Shown: in pieces, positions 36,397 through 44,965 of the stretch | Layout: every line of letters begins with the position of its first letter | Numbering within the stretch: position 1 is the stretch's first letter | Assembly: GCA_900316055.1 (NCBI GenBank) | Contig: ONBK01000008.1 | Location: forward strand, 1-64,000 | Source: an uncultured Bacteroidales bacterium | Lineage (GTDB): Bacteria; Bacteroidota; Bacteroidia; Bacteroidales; P3 | Length of the DNA: 64,000 nt | Direction of reading: 5' to 3' | Position numbers and translations under genes: made by a program | The notes under the pieces: generated by a model | What the model saw: only the letters and a program-made list of their open reading frames with translations | What the model was told of the DNA's origin: nothing | Databases searched by the model: none

Positions 36397-37586
36397 CGTC
36401 GGGGCGCTGAGGGCTCTACGGTTTTGCGGATGGTGCGGAGGATAATGAGGCTGTAGGCGACGACGAGGAGGGTCGTGAGGAGCACGGCGGTGGCCACGAG
36501 GGGGACGATGCTGCCCTCGATGCTGAAGAGGGAGGCCAGACGATTCACATAGAGATGACGTAAGAAGAGGGAGAGACCGACGGCGACGGCGATGTCGGCG
36601 ACGGTAATGAGTCCCACGATGCGCTGGTAGTAGCGTGCAATCTGACGCGGTGAATAGCCAATCCCATAGAGGTTCACGAAGAGGTCGCGGTTCTTCTGCA
36701 CGATGACGTTGAGGCTCATGATGATGAAAGCCACCGAGAGCACGATGATGATGAGTGCCACAGTGATGACGAAGAGGAGTGCCATGTGGAAGAAAAAGAC
36801 CATCTTGCTGTTCTCCAATTCGTCCTGCTTGATATTGTAGCCGTTCGTCTCGATGAACGATGGGATGCGCTCGTCGGAGGCATCACTGAACTCCACTAGG
36901 AGACGCGAAGTGTTGCCGCCATCGGCATTGCCAAATTCACGGTTGGCCCAGAGAAGGAAGGCCTCGGGGACGAGGATGGTGTTGATTTTTCCCGAGAAGC
37001 CCACGATATGGCCTTGGAAGGGCTGCTGACGGCCGTGCCCCGTGAGGCGGAGTGTGAAGACCACCTGTTCGATGGCACCCTGCGAGATGACGGGTAGCGC
37101 CTGGCTCTCGGCGAAGCCGAAATTGTAGAGGTTGAGGTAGTCCTCGGGTATGATGATGGGGATGAAGTCGGCGGTGCTGTCCCAGTGCCACTGGTCGCTT
37201 CGCACGTCGATATACTGGTCGGGGATGCTTTCGAAGAAAAGATCGGTGCGGATGGCTTGTTCACCGAGGGCGATGGCGGCATAGGCCTGGAAGGAGGAGC
37301 TACTGAAACGCGCCACGTTCTTCACAAAAGGCTGGGACTGGATGGCCGCGAGTTCGTCGTCGGTGAAATAGATGCCCTCCTTGTTGAGACTGTTGAGGGT
37401 GCTGACGGTCTTGTTGAGGGTGACGGCATGGTTGCGGAAGACGTCGGTCTGCTGCGTGAGTACGGGACGGATGTCGGCATAGAGCTGCACGGAGAGCATG
37501 ACGATGGTGACGCCCACGAGGAGTGTGGCGGCGTAGCCGGCAATCTGCGTGGGGATGAGGGTCTTTCGTTGAAGTCGTTTGAGCAT
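36387..37586 (-). CDS. ABC transporter permease, FtsX/MacB-like
   Basis: 399 residues. One N-terminal membrane helix (AGYAATLLVGVTIVMLSVQL) is followed by a ~230-residue soluble periplasmic domain, then three membrane helices near residues 270-300, 325-350 and 360-385. This is the layout of FtsX/MacB-type permeases. The frame is open to a TTG at 37625, but that part is a repeat element, so ATG 37586 (MLKRLQRK) is the start. The C-terminal SAPRRLP and the stop codon come from a REP-like hairpin. It probably forms a transporter with the ATPase encoded upstream; the substrate is unknown. Confidence 0.75.
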   Translation of the reverse strand: MLKRLQRKTLIPTQIAGYAATLLVGVTIVMLSVQLYADIRPVLTQQTDVFRNHAVTLNKTVSTLNSLNKEGIYFTDDELAAIQSQPFVKNVARFSSSSFQAYAAIALGEQAIRTDLFFESIPDQYIDVRSDQWHWDSTADFIPIIIPEDYLNLYNFGFAESQALPVISQGAIEQVVFTLRLTGHGRQQPFQGHIVGFSGKINTILVPEAFLLWANREFGNADGGNTSRLLVEFSDASDERIPSFIETNGYNIKQDELENSKMVFFFHMALLFVITVALIIIVLSVAFIIMSLNVIVQKNRDLFVNLYGIGYSPRQIARYYQRIVGLITVADIAVAVGLSLFLRHLYVNRLASLFSIEGSIVPLVATAVLLTTLLVVAYSLIILRTIRKTVEPSAPRRLP

Positions 37587-37600
37587 ATCTCTTTTTGGAA

Positions 37601-37700
37601 TCGCCTTCGGCGAGAAATCTGTCAAAATCTATCTCAAAATCTAAAAAAATATTTTCTTTGATTTTCTTGTTGATTTTCTAAGATTTCTGCCCGAAGGGCA
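37601..37700. repeat. inverted pair of TTC-loop hairpin elements
   Basis: 37601-37645 reads TCGCC-TTC-GGCGA, AGAAATCT, then AAAATCT words. 37652-37700 is the same element inverted: GATTTTC words, AGATTTCT, GCCC-GAA-GGGC. The two face each other and fill the gap between the ATPase and permease genes, so the mRNA can fold into a large two-armed structure. Confidence 0.75.
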
Positions 37701-38327
37701 TTATAATTTCAAAGTACAGTCGAAGGGGAAGAGGTCGGTGGGGTCGAGGGAGGTGAGGAGGAGGGAGGCACCTTGGGCTTCCACTTCGCGGAGGGTCATG
37801 GCGGCGACCTGTTGGGCTGTCTCATGGTCGAGGTGGGAGAAAGGCTCGTCCATGAGGAGGAACTCGAAGGGCTGGCAGAGGGCGCGCACGGCGGCGACAC
37901 GCTGGCGCTGTCCTAAGGAGAGGGTGCGAAGGGGCTGGTGTTTCTTGCTAGCGGGCAGCAGGGCATCGAGCATGGCCTCGATTTCGGCCTCGCTCTTATG
38001 TTCCGTGAGGCTATTCTTGATTTGCACGTTCTCCAAGGCTGTAAGCTCAGGGAAGAGGCAGAGGTCTTGGAAGAGATAGCTGAGTTTGCGCAGTCGCAGG
38101 TCGAAGGGTGAGCTGACGGGCTCGTGGTAGTCGATGACACCGTCGTAGTAGAGGTTGCTGCCGTAGATAAAATTCAGCAGCGAGGTCTTGCCGTGTCCCG
38201 AGCGGGCGCAGATCATATACTTGCGGCCGCGCTCGAAGACGACGGAAGGCTGTAAATAGATGTCGGAGCCGGCGACTTCCGACTCCGACATATACTGAGG
38301 TTTGAGGTTTCTAAGTTCGATAATCAT
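37701..38327 (-). CDS. ABC transporter ATP-binding protein
   Basis: 208 residues, a compact nucleotide-binding domain: Walker A ARSGHGKTS near residue 42, Q-loop FQD near 87, signature LSLGQRQRV near 138, Walker B FLLMDEPFSHLD near 157. The H-loop His is not obvious: TSLDPTD stands where a His is normal, so the switch residue may be missing. It is transcribed just ahead of the permease gene and presumably powers it, as in MacB/LolD-type systems. Confidence 0.88.
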   Translation of the reverse strand: MIIELRNLKPQYMSESEVAGSDIYLQPSVVFERGRKYMICARSGHGKTSLLNFIYGSNLYYDGVIDYHEPVSSPFDLRLRKLSYLFQDLCLFPELTALENVQIKNSLTEHKSEAEIEAMLDALLPASKKHQPLRTLSLGQRQRVAAVRALCQPFEFLLMDEPFSHLDHETAQQVAAMTLREVEAQGASLLLTSLDPTDLFPFDCTLKL

Positions 38328-38329
38328 TA

Positions 38330-38362
38330 TAACGGTTAACGTTTAACGGTTAACGTTTAAAG
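38330..38362 (-). repeat. heptamer tract upstream of the ABC ATPase gene
   Basis: TAACGGT, TAACGTT, TAACGGT, TAACGTT, TAAAGAT at exact 7-base steps, beginning three bases before the ATPase start codon. The word is the one seen behind thrS and infC. Confidence 0.75.
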
Positions 38363-38387
38363 ATTATAGATAATAGATGAGAGTTTC

Positions 38388-39962
38388 TTAGTCTTCGAGG
38401 GCGAGGGTCTCGTCGGCCTCGTCAGCGCCGAGGAAGCTCATGGCGATGTCGTCGGCGGTGGCGATGATGGTGGCGAGGGCGTTGCGGGAGTCGGTGAGCT
38501 TGAGGATGATCTTCATCTCATCGGGGGCTGTGGTGACGACCTCGAGGTAGTCGAGGAGTGAGAGGACCTGGTCGAGGAGGGCATCGTTGCCGGCTTTGTA
38601 GTCAAGAAGGTCAAGCACAGCCTGGGGGTAGTCCTGAATCTTGAGGTCCATGTAGAAGTAGTTGCCTTTGCGGATCTTGTCGGCCACGACGGCGAGGCTG
38701 TTCTGGTAGCCGCCCTGGGCGTAGGCCTTGGGAGCGTTGGCGTCGGTGCTGAAAGCGATGGTCTTGCCGTCGAAGAAGAGGCTCATGCCGCTGCCGAGGT
38801 CATAGACGTTGTTCTTGGCCTTGAGGCCAGCGGACTGAAGGAAGTTGTTGACGAGGTCGGCCTTGGCGATGTCGGCGGCCACGGCGCAGAGGGGCATGTT
38901 GCCCTTGCCCATGCCGTAGAAGGAACCCACGAAATTGCCGGCGAAAATCTCGACGATGTCCTTGACGGTGCATCCGAGTTCCTCGATGGACTCGTTGAAG
39001 GCCTCGGCGGAGGCTTTGTCATTAGCTATGTATTCGAGGCAGGCGGGCATGTCGACGCTGAAGGAGAAGGCGGTGAGGGTGGGGGAGGGCATGAAGGCCA
39101 TGAGGCTGTTGTCGATGCCCTTGCCGAGGAACTTGGCGTTGTCGGTGGGGTTGCCGAGGGTTTTGCAGGTGGTGACGATGCTGCCGTTCTCGAAGGAGGT
39201 GACGCTATAGGCGGAGCATTTCTCCAGCTGGGCGTAGAGTGCCTCGTTGGCATTGGTCATAAGGACTTTGAGCATGGGGTTGTTCATGATGCCTTTCTCG
39301 CCGAACCAGTTGGCGAAGGGGAGGAAGAGGCCCATGTCCTGACGGTTGTCGAGGTAGGCTTTGTAGTGGTCGTTGTCGGCCAGGGACTCTTTGAGCTCGA
39401 AGAGTGATTTGGCGTAGTCTTTCTGACTGCCGGATTTGCCGCCGGCGATGATGACGACGCTCTTGTTGTTGAAGGCCATGACGATGTCCTTGTCGAGGTT
39501 GGCATAGGAGAGGTCGCCCTCTTCGATGGCGAGTTTCTCGCCGGCGATGTCGGAAACTTTGTTTAGGAAGTCGGTGAAGGCTTCTTTACTCTTGAGGGTG
39601 GCGGAGAAGGTGACGGTGATGTCGCTGAGGTTCTCGTCATTCATGGCAGCGAAGAGGAGGAGGTCCTTGTCGGTGTCGATACCGGTGGTGGAGGGGTCTT
39701 TCAGGAGGTTGGTGAGGAGTTGCTCGAGTTGGGGCATGGCGGCGCTGAGTCCTTCGCGAAGGACACCGTAACTCTTGATGTTGTCGACATTGCTGAGCTC
39801 GCCCTTCTGCCACATGCTGCCAACGTTGAGGTTGGCGACGAAGATGGCGTTTTGGGGTACCTGGGCCTCTTTGTCTTTCAGGCCCGAGCAGGAGGTCATC
39901 AGGAAAGCCACAGCCGCGATGAGGGGCATGGCGAACTTCACGTAATGTTTGAATGTTTTCAT
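38388..39962 (-). CDS. DUF4836 family lipoprotein
   Basis: 524 residues. Lipoprotein signal peptide MKTFKHYVKFAMPLIAAVAF with the lipobox LMTSC, lipidated Cys25. The mature part matches the Bacteroidota DUF4836 family: VPQNAIFVANLNVGSMWQKG at its start, alternating beta and helical segments, and GKTIAFSTD near residue 400. It is probably anchored in the outer or inner membrane facing the periplasm. No function is known. It lies upstream of the ABC genes with a heptamer tract between, so it may or may not belong to the same transcript. Confidence 0.7.
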   Translation of the reverse strand: MKTFKHYVKFAMPLIAAVAFLMTSCSGLKDKEAQVPQNAIFVANLNVGSMWQKGELSNVDNIKSYGVLREGLSAAMPQLEQLLTNLLKDPSTTGIDTDKDLLLFAAMNDENLSDITVTFSATLKSKEAFTDFLNKVSDIAGEKLAIEEGDLSYANLDKDIVMAFNNKSVVIIAGGKSGSQKDYAKSLFELKESLADNDHYKAYLDNRQDMGLFLPFANWFGEKGIMNNPMLKVLMTNANEALYAQLEKCSAYSVTSFENGSIVTTCKTLGNPTDNAKFLGKGIDNSLMAFMPSPTLTAFSFSVDMPACLEYIANDKASAEAFNESIEELGCTVKDIVEIFAGNFVGSFYGMGKGNMPLCAVAADIAKADLVNNFLQSAGLKAKNNVYDLGSGMSLFFDGKTIAFSTDANAPKAYAQGGYQNSLAVVADKIRKGNYFYMDLKIQDYPQAVLDLLDYKAGNDALLDQVLSLLDYLEVVTTAPDEMKIILKLTDSRNALATIIATADDIAMSFLGADEADETLALED

Positions 39963-40088
39963 GGATTGTGTGTTTATTGGTGATTATTTTTTTTCGAGTT
40001 TAAAAAACGCCGCGGTGGATAGTATTATTGTATAGGTACAATTGATTTAAGATTTTTTATAAATTCTTCTATTTTCATTTTTTTTTTG

Positions 40089-40096
40089 TATCTTTG
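40089..40096 (+). promoter_or_regulatory. -7 box of the mutS promoter
   Basis: TATCTTTG followed by CACACTC, 23 bases before the mutS ATG; upstream is a T run without a clear TTTG. Confidence 0.6.
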
Positions 40097-40119
40097 CACA
40101 CTCAAATTTTATACCGTCG

Positions 40120-42753
40120 ATGGCCAAGAAAGCTGATAATGAATCGCCGCTGATGAAGCAGCATGCCGAGTTGAAGAAGAAATTCCCCGACGCCATGCTG
40201 CTGTTTCGTGTGGGTGATTTCTACGAGACTTTCGGCGAGGATGCCCGCAAGGCATCGCAGATTCTGGGCATCACGTTGACGCGCAAGATGGCCGGCGGCG
40301 GTGAGTACACCGACTTGGCGGGCATCCCCCATCATGCGTTGGAGCAGTACCTGCCGCGATTAGTACGTGCCGGCTTGCGTGTGGCCATCTGCGAGCAGTT
40401 GGAGGACCCCAAGAGTGCCAAGGGTCTCGTGAAACGCGGCATCACCGAGCTGGTGACGCCCGGCGTGGCCTACAACGACATGGTGCTGGAGGTTAAGGAG
40501 AACAACTTCCTCTGTGGCCTGCACCTCGCTGACAAGATTCACGGCGTGAGTTTCTTGGATGTCTCCACCGGCGAGTTCTTTGTGGCGCAGGGCGACATGG
40601 CCTATATCGACAAGCTCATGGACTCGTTCCACCCCTCGGAGGTGGTGCTGCAGCGCAAGAAGCTGCGGTGGTTCCAAGAGCATTCTGCCGAGCGATATTA
40701 TACCAACACCTTCGACGACTGGGTTTTTGCTCCCGACTTCGCCCACGAACTGCTGCTGAAGCAGTTCGGCACCTCGAGTCTCAAGGGTTTCGGTGTCGAG
40801 GACCTCGATATGGGCATCATTGCTGCCGGTGCCGTGCTCTATTATCTACAAGATACGCAGCACGACCGCACGCAGAATATCTGCCGTCTGAGTCGTGTGG
40901 AGCGCGACCGCTATGTGTGGCTTGACCGTTTCACGGTGCGCAACCTCGAGCTTGTGGCCTCTCCCAATGACGGTGCCCGCACCTTGCTTGATGTCATTGA
41001 CCACACCCTCACGCCCATGGGCTCTCGCCTCCTGCGGCGTTGGATGTTGCTTCCGCTGAAGGAGATTCCCGCCATCGAGGAGCGTCTCGGTGTGGTGGAC
41101 ACCCTGCTGCGGGAGGGTGATTTGCGGCAGAAACTGCAGAAGTGTGTGAAGGAGATTGGCGACTTGGAGCGCCTGATTACCAAGGCGGCAGTGGGACGTA
41201 TCAACCCCCGCGAGATGTTGCAGCTGCGTCGTGCCCTGCTGGCCGTGGGTGAGGTGAAGCAACTCTGTGCCTCTTGCCAAGGCTCTTTGGCGACCCTCGC
41301 CGAGCAGCTGAACCCCTGTGCGTCGTTGGCGGAGCGTATCGGCAAGGAGGTCAAGGAAGAACCGCCGGTGAAGGTGGAGAAGGGCGGTGTCATTGCCGCC
41401 GGCGTAAATGCCGAACTCGACGAGTTGCGCTCCATGGCGGGCTCCGGCAAGGAATACCTGATGGCGCTGCAGCAGAAAGAGAGCGAAGCCACGGGTATCA
41501 CCTCCCTCAAGGTGGGCTTCAACAACGTCTACGGCTACTATTTCGAAGTATACAACACCCACAAGGACAAGGTCCCCGAGGGGTGGACACGTCGGCAGAC
41601 CCTCACCAATGCTGAACGATATATCACTCCCGAACTCAAGGAATACGAGGACAAGATCCTCGGTGCCGAGGAGCGCATCCTGGCCCTCGAGGCGCAGCTC
41701 TTCAACCAACTGATGATGGCTGTCACGGAGTTCGTGCAGCCCGTGCAGTACAATGCGCAGATAGTGGCGCAGGTCGACTGTCTGCAGGGCTTCGCCGAGG
41801 TGTCGCTGGCCAACGGCTACTGCCGTCCTGAGCTCACCGACGACCGAAAGCTGATGATTCTCGAAGGGCGCCATCCCGTCATTGAGACCCAGATGCCGCC
41901 GGGAGAGCAATATGTGAGTAACGATGTAATGCTCGATAGTGACAGTCAGCAGATTATGGTTATCACTGGTCCCAATATGAGTGGTAAGTCGGCGTTGTTG
42001 CGCCAGACGGCCCTCATTGTGCTGATGGCGCAGATGGGCTGCTACTGTCCAGCCAAGAAAGCCACGGTGGGCATCGTGGACAAAATCTTCACCCGCGTGG
42101 GTGCCAGCGACAACATCTCGAGTGGCGAGAGCACCTTCATGGTGGAGATGAACGAGACGGCGAGTATCCTGAACAATGTCAGTGACAGGAGTCTGGTGTT
42201 GCTGGACGAAATCGGTCGCGGCACGTCGACCTACGACGGCATCTCCATCGCCTGGGCTATCACCGAGTACCTGCATGATAACAAGAAAGCGCGTCCCAAG
42301 GTGATGTTTGCCACCCACTACCACGAACTCATCGAGATGGAGGAGCAGTTCGAGCGCATCAGGAACTACCATGTCAGCGTCAAGGAGATTGACGGAAGGG
42401 TTATTTTCCTGCGCAAGCTTGTGCCCGGTGGCAGTGAACACAGCTTCGGTATCCATGTGGCCCGTCTGGCGGGTATGCCGCCCCAAGTGCTGAACCGTGC
42501 CAGTGCTATGTTGCAAATGCTCGAAGAGAAAAATGCCAATGCCACGGCGGTGGAATCGAAAAAGGGCAAAAATGCAAAAAACGGCTCCGAAAAAGATACT
42601 TTTGCAGGCTGTCAGCTCAGTTTTATCCAACTTGACGACCCGACGTTGCTCGAAATTAAGGATAAGATATTAGATATTGATATAGATACACTTACGCCGA
42701 TAGAAGCACTCTTGAAACTGAATGAGATAAAAAAAATTGTGACAAAAAAATAA
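40120..42753 (+). CDS. mutS: DNA mismatch repair protein MutS
   Basis: 877 residues, full length. It recognises mismatches and starts methyl-independent repair with MutL. The mismatch-reading motif FRVGDFYETF (Phe-x-Glu) is at residues 29-38. The connector, core and clamp follow. The ATPase domain has Walker A GPNMSGKSALLRQ near 617, Walker B LVLLDEIGRGTSTYDG near 690 and the FATHYHEL motif near 730. The C-terminal helix-turn-helix (VARLAGMPPQVLNRA) is present, followed by a short linker and dimerisation tail. It is transcribed alone just before a tRNA cluster. Confidence 0.97.
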   Translation: MAKKADNESPLMKQHAELKKKFPDAMLLFRVGDFYETFGEDARKASQILGITLTRKMAGGGEYTDLAGIPHHALEQYLPRLVRAGLRVAICEQLEDPKSAKGLVKRGITELVTPGVAYNDMVLEVKENNFLCGLHLADKIHGVSFLDVSTGEFFVAQGDMAYIDKLMDSFHPSEVVLQRKKLRWFQEHSAERYYTNTFDDWVFAPDFAHELLLKQFGTSSLKGFGVEDLDMGIIAAGAVLYYLQDTQHDRTQNICRLSRVERDRYVWLDRFTVRNLELVASPNDGARTLLDVIDHTLTPMGSRLLRRWMLLPLKEIPAIEERLGVVDTLLREGDLRQKLQKCVKEIGDLERLITKAAVGRINPREMLQLRRALLAVGEVKQLCASCQGSLATLAEQLNPCASLAERIGKEVKEEPPVKVEKGGVIAAGVNAELDELRSMAGSGKEYLMALQQKESEATGITSLKVGFNNVYGYYFEVYNTHKDKVPEGWTRRQTLTNAERYITPELKEYEDKILGAEERILALEAQLFNQLMMAVTEFVQPVQYNAQIVAQVDCLQGFAEVSLANGYCRPELTDDRKLMILEGRHPVIETQMPPGEQYVSNDVMLDSDSQQIMVITGPNMSGKSALLRQTALIVLMAQMGCYCPAKKATVGIVDKIFTRVGASDNISSGESTFMVEMNETASILNNVSDRSLVLLDEIGRGTSTYDGISIAWAITEYLHDNKKARPKVMFATHYHELIEMEEQFERIRNYHVSVKEIDGRVIFLRKLVPGGSEHSFGIHVARLAGMPPQVLNRASAMLQMLEEKNANATAVESKKGKNAKNGSEKDTFAGCQLSFIQLDDPTLLEIKDKILDIDIDTLTPIEALLKLNEIKKIVTKK

Positions 42754-42760
42754 AAAATAT

Positions 42761-42791
42761 TTTGCCAGTTTCAAAAAAGGTTGTACTTTTG
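42761..42791 (+). promoter_or_regulatory. tRNA cluster promoter
   Basis: TTTG 42761-42764, a 19-base spacer, TACTTTTG 42784-42791. The spacer and the downstream CACCCGCTTTTGA are nearly identical to the tRNA-Gln promoter at 58918-58948 on the other strand. Confidence 0.85.
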
Positions 42792-42841
42792 CACCCGCTT
42801 TTGAAGGCAAAAAGGACGTTGAAATATTGAAAAAAACGCAT

Positions 42842-42914
<73 letters not shown>

Positions 42915-42931
42915 CAGGTCTCCAACCAAGA

Positions 42932-43007
42932 GTTTATAGGTTATAGGTGAGAGGTTATAGAGGGGCTGACGCAGGTTCCATAACCAATAACCAATAACCA
43001 ATAACCT
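42932..43007. repeat. GGTTATA / ATAACCA heptamer tracts between tRNAs
   Basis: GGTTATA, GGTGAGA, GGTTATA at 7-base steps from 42939, then TTATAGAGGGGCTGACGCA (42955-42973), then CAATAAC repeated at 7-base steps to 43007. It has the same composition as the element at 35313-35479, with a much shorter centre. Confidence 0.7.
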
Positions 43008-43019
43008 TTCAAGAGAGAA

Positions 43020-43105
43020 GCTCTGGTGGTGGAATGGTAGACACGAGGGACTTAAAATCCCTTGCCCGCAAGGGCGTGTGGGTTCAAGTCCCACCCGGAG
43101 TACCA
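43020..43105 (+). tRNA. tRNA-Leu (anticodon TAA)
   Basis: 86 bases including an encoded CCA. Acceptor GCTCTGG / CCGGAGT, anticodon loop CTTAAAA, and the long variable arm (TGCCCGCAAGGGCG) that marks a class II tRNA. Confidence 0.95.
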
Positions 43106-43138
43106 GTTTAGTTTAGAGTTGAGAGTTTAGAGTTGAAA
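43106..43138 (+). repeat. GTTTAGA heptamer tract
   Basis: GTTTA, GTTTAGA, GTTGAGA, GTTTAGA, GTTGAAA at mostly 7-base steps, filling the space between the Leu and second Gly tRNA genes. Confidence 0.6.
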
Positions 43139-43139
43139 T

Positions 43140-43212
<73 letters not shown>

Positions 43213-43322
43213 CTAAAAAGAGAGAAATTTGAAATGCTGCAGCAGCGGCAAAGTCCATGTCCTAAAGATGCCTCCGAGGAGGCCGATGCACGTTGCTGAA
43301 ACACAAGCGAGAATAGAATAAT

Positions 43323-43395
43323 GTCTTGGTAGCTCAGCTGGTAGAGCAATTGACTCTTAATCAATGGGTCCAGGGTTCGAATCCCTGCCAGGACA
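43323..43395 (+). tRNA. tRNA-Lys (anticodon CTT)
   Basis: 73 bases. Acceptor GTCTTGG / CCAGGAC, anticodon loop CTCTTAA, T arm GGGTTCGAATCCC, discriminator A. No CCA encoded. Confidence 0.94.
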
Positions 43396-43402
43396 CTTAT
43401 CG

Positions 43403-43476
43403 CGGGGTGTAGCGCAGTTGGCTAGCGCGCCACGTTCGGGACGTGGAGGCCGGAAGTTCGAGTCTTCTCACCCCGA
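43403..43476 (+). tRNA. tRNA-Pro (anticodon CGG)
   Basis: 74 bases. Acceptor CGGGGTG / CACCCCG, anticodon loop TTCGGGA between CCACG and CGTGG, discriminator A. No CCA encoded. Confidence 0.94.
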
Positions 43477-43512
43477 CACTGTAAGCCCTCGCCTCACCGT
43501 AAACCGCAACTC

Positions 43513-43585
<73 letters not shown>

Positions 43586-43594
43586 TCAAAACAA

Positions 43595-43619
43595 GAAAGC
43601 AGGACATGAAGTCCTGCTT
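43595..43619 (+). terminator. terminator of the tRNA cluster
   Basis: AAAGCAGGAC-ATGAA-GTCCTGCTTT (arms 43595-43604 and 43610-43619) followed by a T run. Confidence 0.9.
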
Positions 43620-43677
43620 TTTTTGTTTAAAGGATTAAAGAAAACAAATGCTCTCGCAGAGAGCGACGAATCAGTAT

Positions 43678-43730
43678 CATCACGTAAGGTGAACGCGACG
43701 TAAGGAGAGAACACCTTATATGTGGTGATG
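43678..43730 (+). promoter_or_regulatory. structured leader of the rpsF operon
   Basis: CATCAC (43678-43683) pairs with GTGATG (43725-43730), enclosing AAGGTG (43686-43691) paired with CACCTT (43712-43717). A further hairpin GCTCTC-GCA-GAGAGC stands just upstream. Leaders before rpsF-rpsR can bind the S6:S18 complex at a CACCT-containing element, and the ACACCT here fits. This is a candidate autoregulatory site based on position and pairing only. Confidence 0.45.
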
Positions 43731-43766
43731 AGAAAAAAAAAGTCAAATTAAAAACAAACAACAGTA

Positions 43767-44126
43767 ATGGTAAAACAGTACGAAACCGTTTTCATTGCCA
43801 CTCCCGTTTTGTCTGAAGAACAGATGAAGGAAACGGTAAAGAAGTACGTTGATCTGCTCACCAGCAAGGGTGCCGAGATCGTGTACGAGAACAACTGGGG
43901 CATGCGTAAGCTCGCCTATCCTATCCGTAAGAAGACCACCGGCTTCTATTATCTCATTGAGTTCAAGGCCGAGGGTAGCGTCATCAACGACCTCGAGATC
44001 GCTTACAAGCGCGACGAGCGTCTGCTCCGCTTCCTCACCGTCAGCCTTGACAAGCATGCTGTGGCTTACAACGAGAAGAAGCGCGCCAAGAAAGCCGAAG
44101 CCGTTGAAGCTCCCGCAGCAGAATAA
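43767..44126 (+). CDS. rpsF: 30S ribosomal protein S6
   Basis: 119 residues. YETVFIATPVLSEEQMKETV at the N-terminus and RKLAYPIRKKTTGFYYLIEF in the middle are S6 signatures; the tail is Ala/Lys-rich. S6 pairs with S18 on the platform of the 30S subunit. First gene of the rpsF-rpsR-rplI operon, behind a structured leader. Confidence 0.96.
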   Translation: MVKQYETVFIATPVLSEEQMKETVKKYVDLLTSKGAEIVYENNWGMRKLAYPIRKKTTGFYYLIEFKAEGSVINDLEIAYKRDERLLRFLTVSLDKHAVAYNEKKRAKKAEAVEAPAAE

Positions 44127-44170
44127 GTAGTTAATGAAGTTAAAGAAGTTAAAGTAGTTAAAGAATAAAA
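44124..44170 (+). repeat. 9-bp tract filling the rpsF-rpsR gap
   Basis: Right behind the TAA stop: GTAGTTAAT, GAAGTTAAA, GAAGTTAAA, GTAGTTAAA, GAATAAAAC, an exact 9-base period that makes up the whole intergenic space. Confidence 0.8.
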
Positions 44171-44172
44171 CT

Positions 44173-44439
44173 ATGGCTAACGAAAGCGAAATCAAATATC
44201 TGACTCCCATCGCCGTGGAGACTCAGCGTAAGAAATACTGCCGTTTCAAAAAACTCGGCATCAAATATATCGACTACAAGGATGCCGACTTCCTGCTGAA
44301 GTTCGTCAACGAGCAGGGCAAGATTCTGCCCCGTCGCATCACCGGCACCTCGAACAAGTACCAGAAGAAAGTGTCGCAGGCTATCAAGCGCGCCCGTCAT
44401 ATCGCCTTGATGCCCTACGTCGCCGATTGTCTCAAATAA
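44173..44439 (+). CDS. rpsR: 30S ribosomal protein S18
   Basis: 88 residues. [15 protein letters not shown] and [20 protein letters not shown], followed by [12 protein letters not shown], are the core of S18. The protein binds 16S rRNA with S6. Middle gene of the operon. Confidence 0.96.
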   Translation: MANESEIKYLTPIAVETQRKKYCRFKKLGIKYIDYKDADFLLKFVNEQGKILPRRITGTSNKYQKKVSQAIKRARHIALMPYVADCLK

Positions 44440-44457
44440 TAATAGGAGGAAAGATAG

Positions 44458-44901
44458 ATGGAAATCATACTGAAACAAGATGTGGCCAACCTGGGCTACA
44501 AGGACGAAATCGTCAAAGTGAAGAACGGCTATGCCAACAACTATCTTCTTCCCAAGGGCATGGCTATCATCGCCACTCCCGTCAACAAGAAGATCCACGC
44601 TGAGAACCTGCGTCAGCGCGCCCATAAGGAAGAGGCTCTCCGCAAGAACGCCGAGACCCAGCAGGCTGCTCTCAACGGCAAGACCGTGAAGATTATCGCC
44701 AAGGTCGGCGAAAACGGACAGCTCTTCGGTGGTGTCAGCAACATTATGGTTGCCGAGGCTCTGAAAGAACAGCACAACTACGACATCGACCGCAAGAACA
44801 TCGTGGTCGACGCCATCAAGACCGTCGGCACCTTTGCTGCCAAGGTCAATGTCTACAAGGACATCAAGGCCGAGCTCACCATCGAGGTTGTGGCCGAATA
44901 A
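44458..44901 (+). CDS. rplI: 50S ribosomal protein L9
   Basis: 147 residues. N-domain MEIILKQDVANLGYKDEIVK and the signature GYANNYLLPKGMAIIAT; long connecting helix at 40-75; C-domain with GQLFGGVSNIMVAEAL. Last gene of the operon. A purine-rich AGGAGG stands ten bases before the ATG, unusual in this window. Confidence 0.96.
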   Translation: MEIILKQDVANLGYKDEIVKVKNGYANNYLLPKGMAIIATPVNKKIHAENLRQRAHKEEALRKNAETQQAALNGKTVKIIAKVGENGQLFGGVSNIMVAEALKEQHNYDIDRKNIVVDAIKTVGTFAAKVNVYKDIKAELTIEVVAE

Positions 44902-44922
44902 AAGAATCCTTGACTGATTTGT

Positions 44923-44952
44923 ACCACTCCTTTCCGAACGGAAGGGAGTGGT
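44923..44952 (+). terminator. terminator behind rplI
   Basis: ACCACTCCTTTCCG / CGGAAGGGAGTGGT (44923-44936 and 44939-44952), 14 bp with one G-T pair, followed by TTGTTTT. Confidence 0.9.
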
Positions 44953-44965
44953 TTGTTTTAAAAGC

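Noticed and set aside
36387..37625. Permease start at TTG 37625
   Set aside because: The added 13 residues are encoded by a hairpin repeat; ATG 37586 directly precedes the first membrane helix.
40846..42630. 594-codon minus-strand frame inside mutS
   Set aside because: Antisense shadow of a fully conserved mutS gene.
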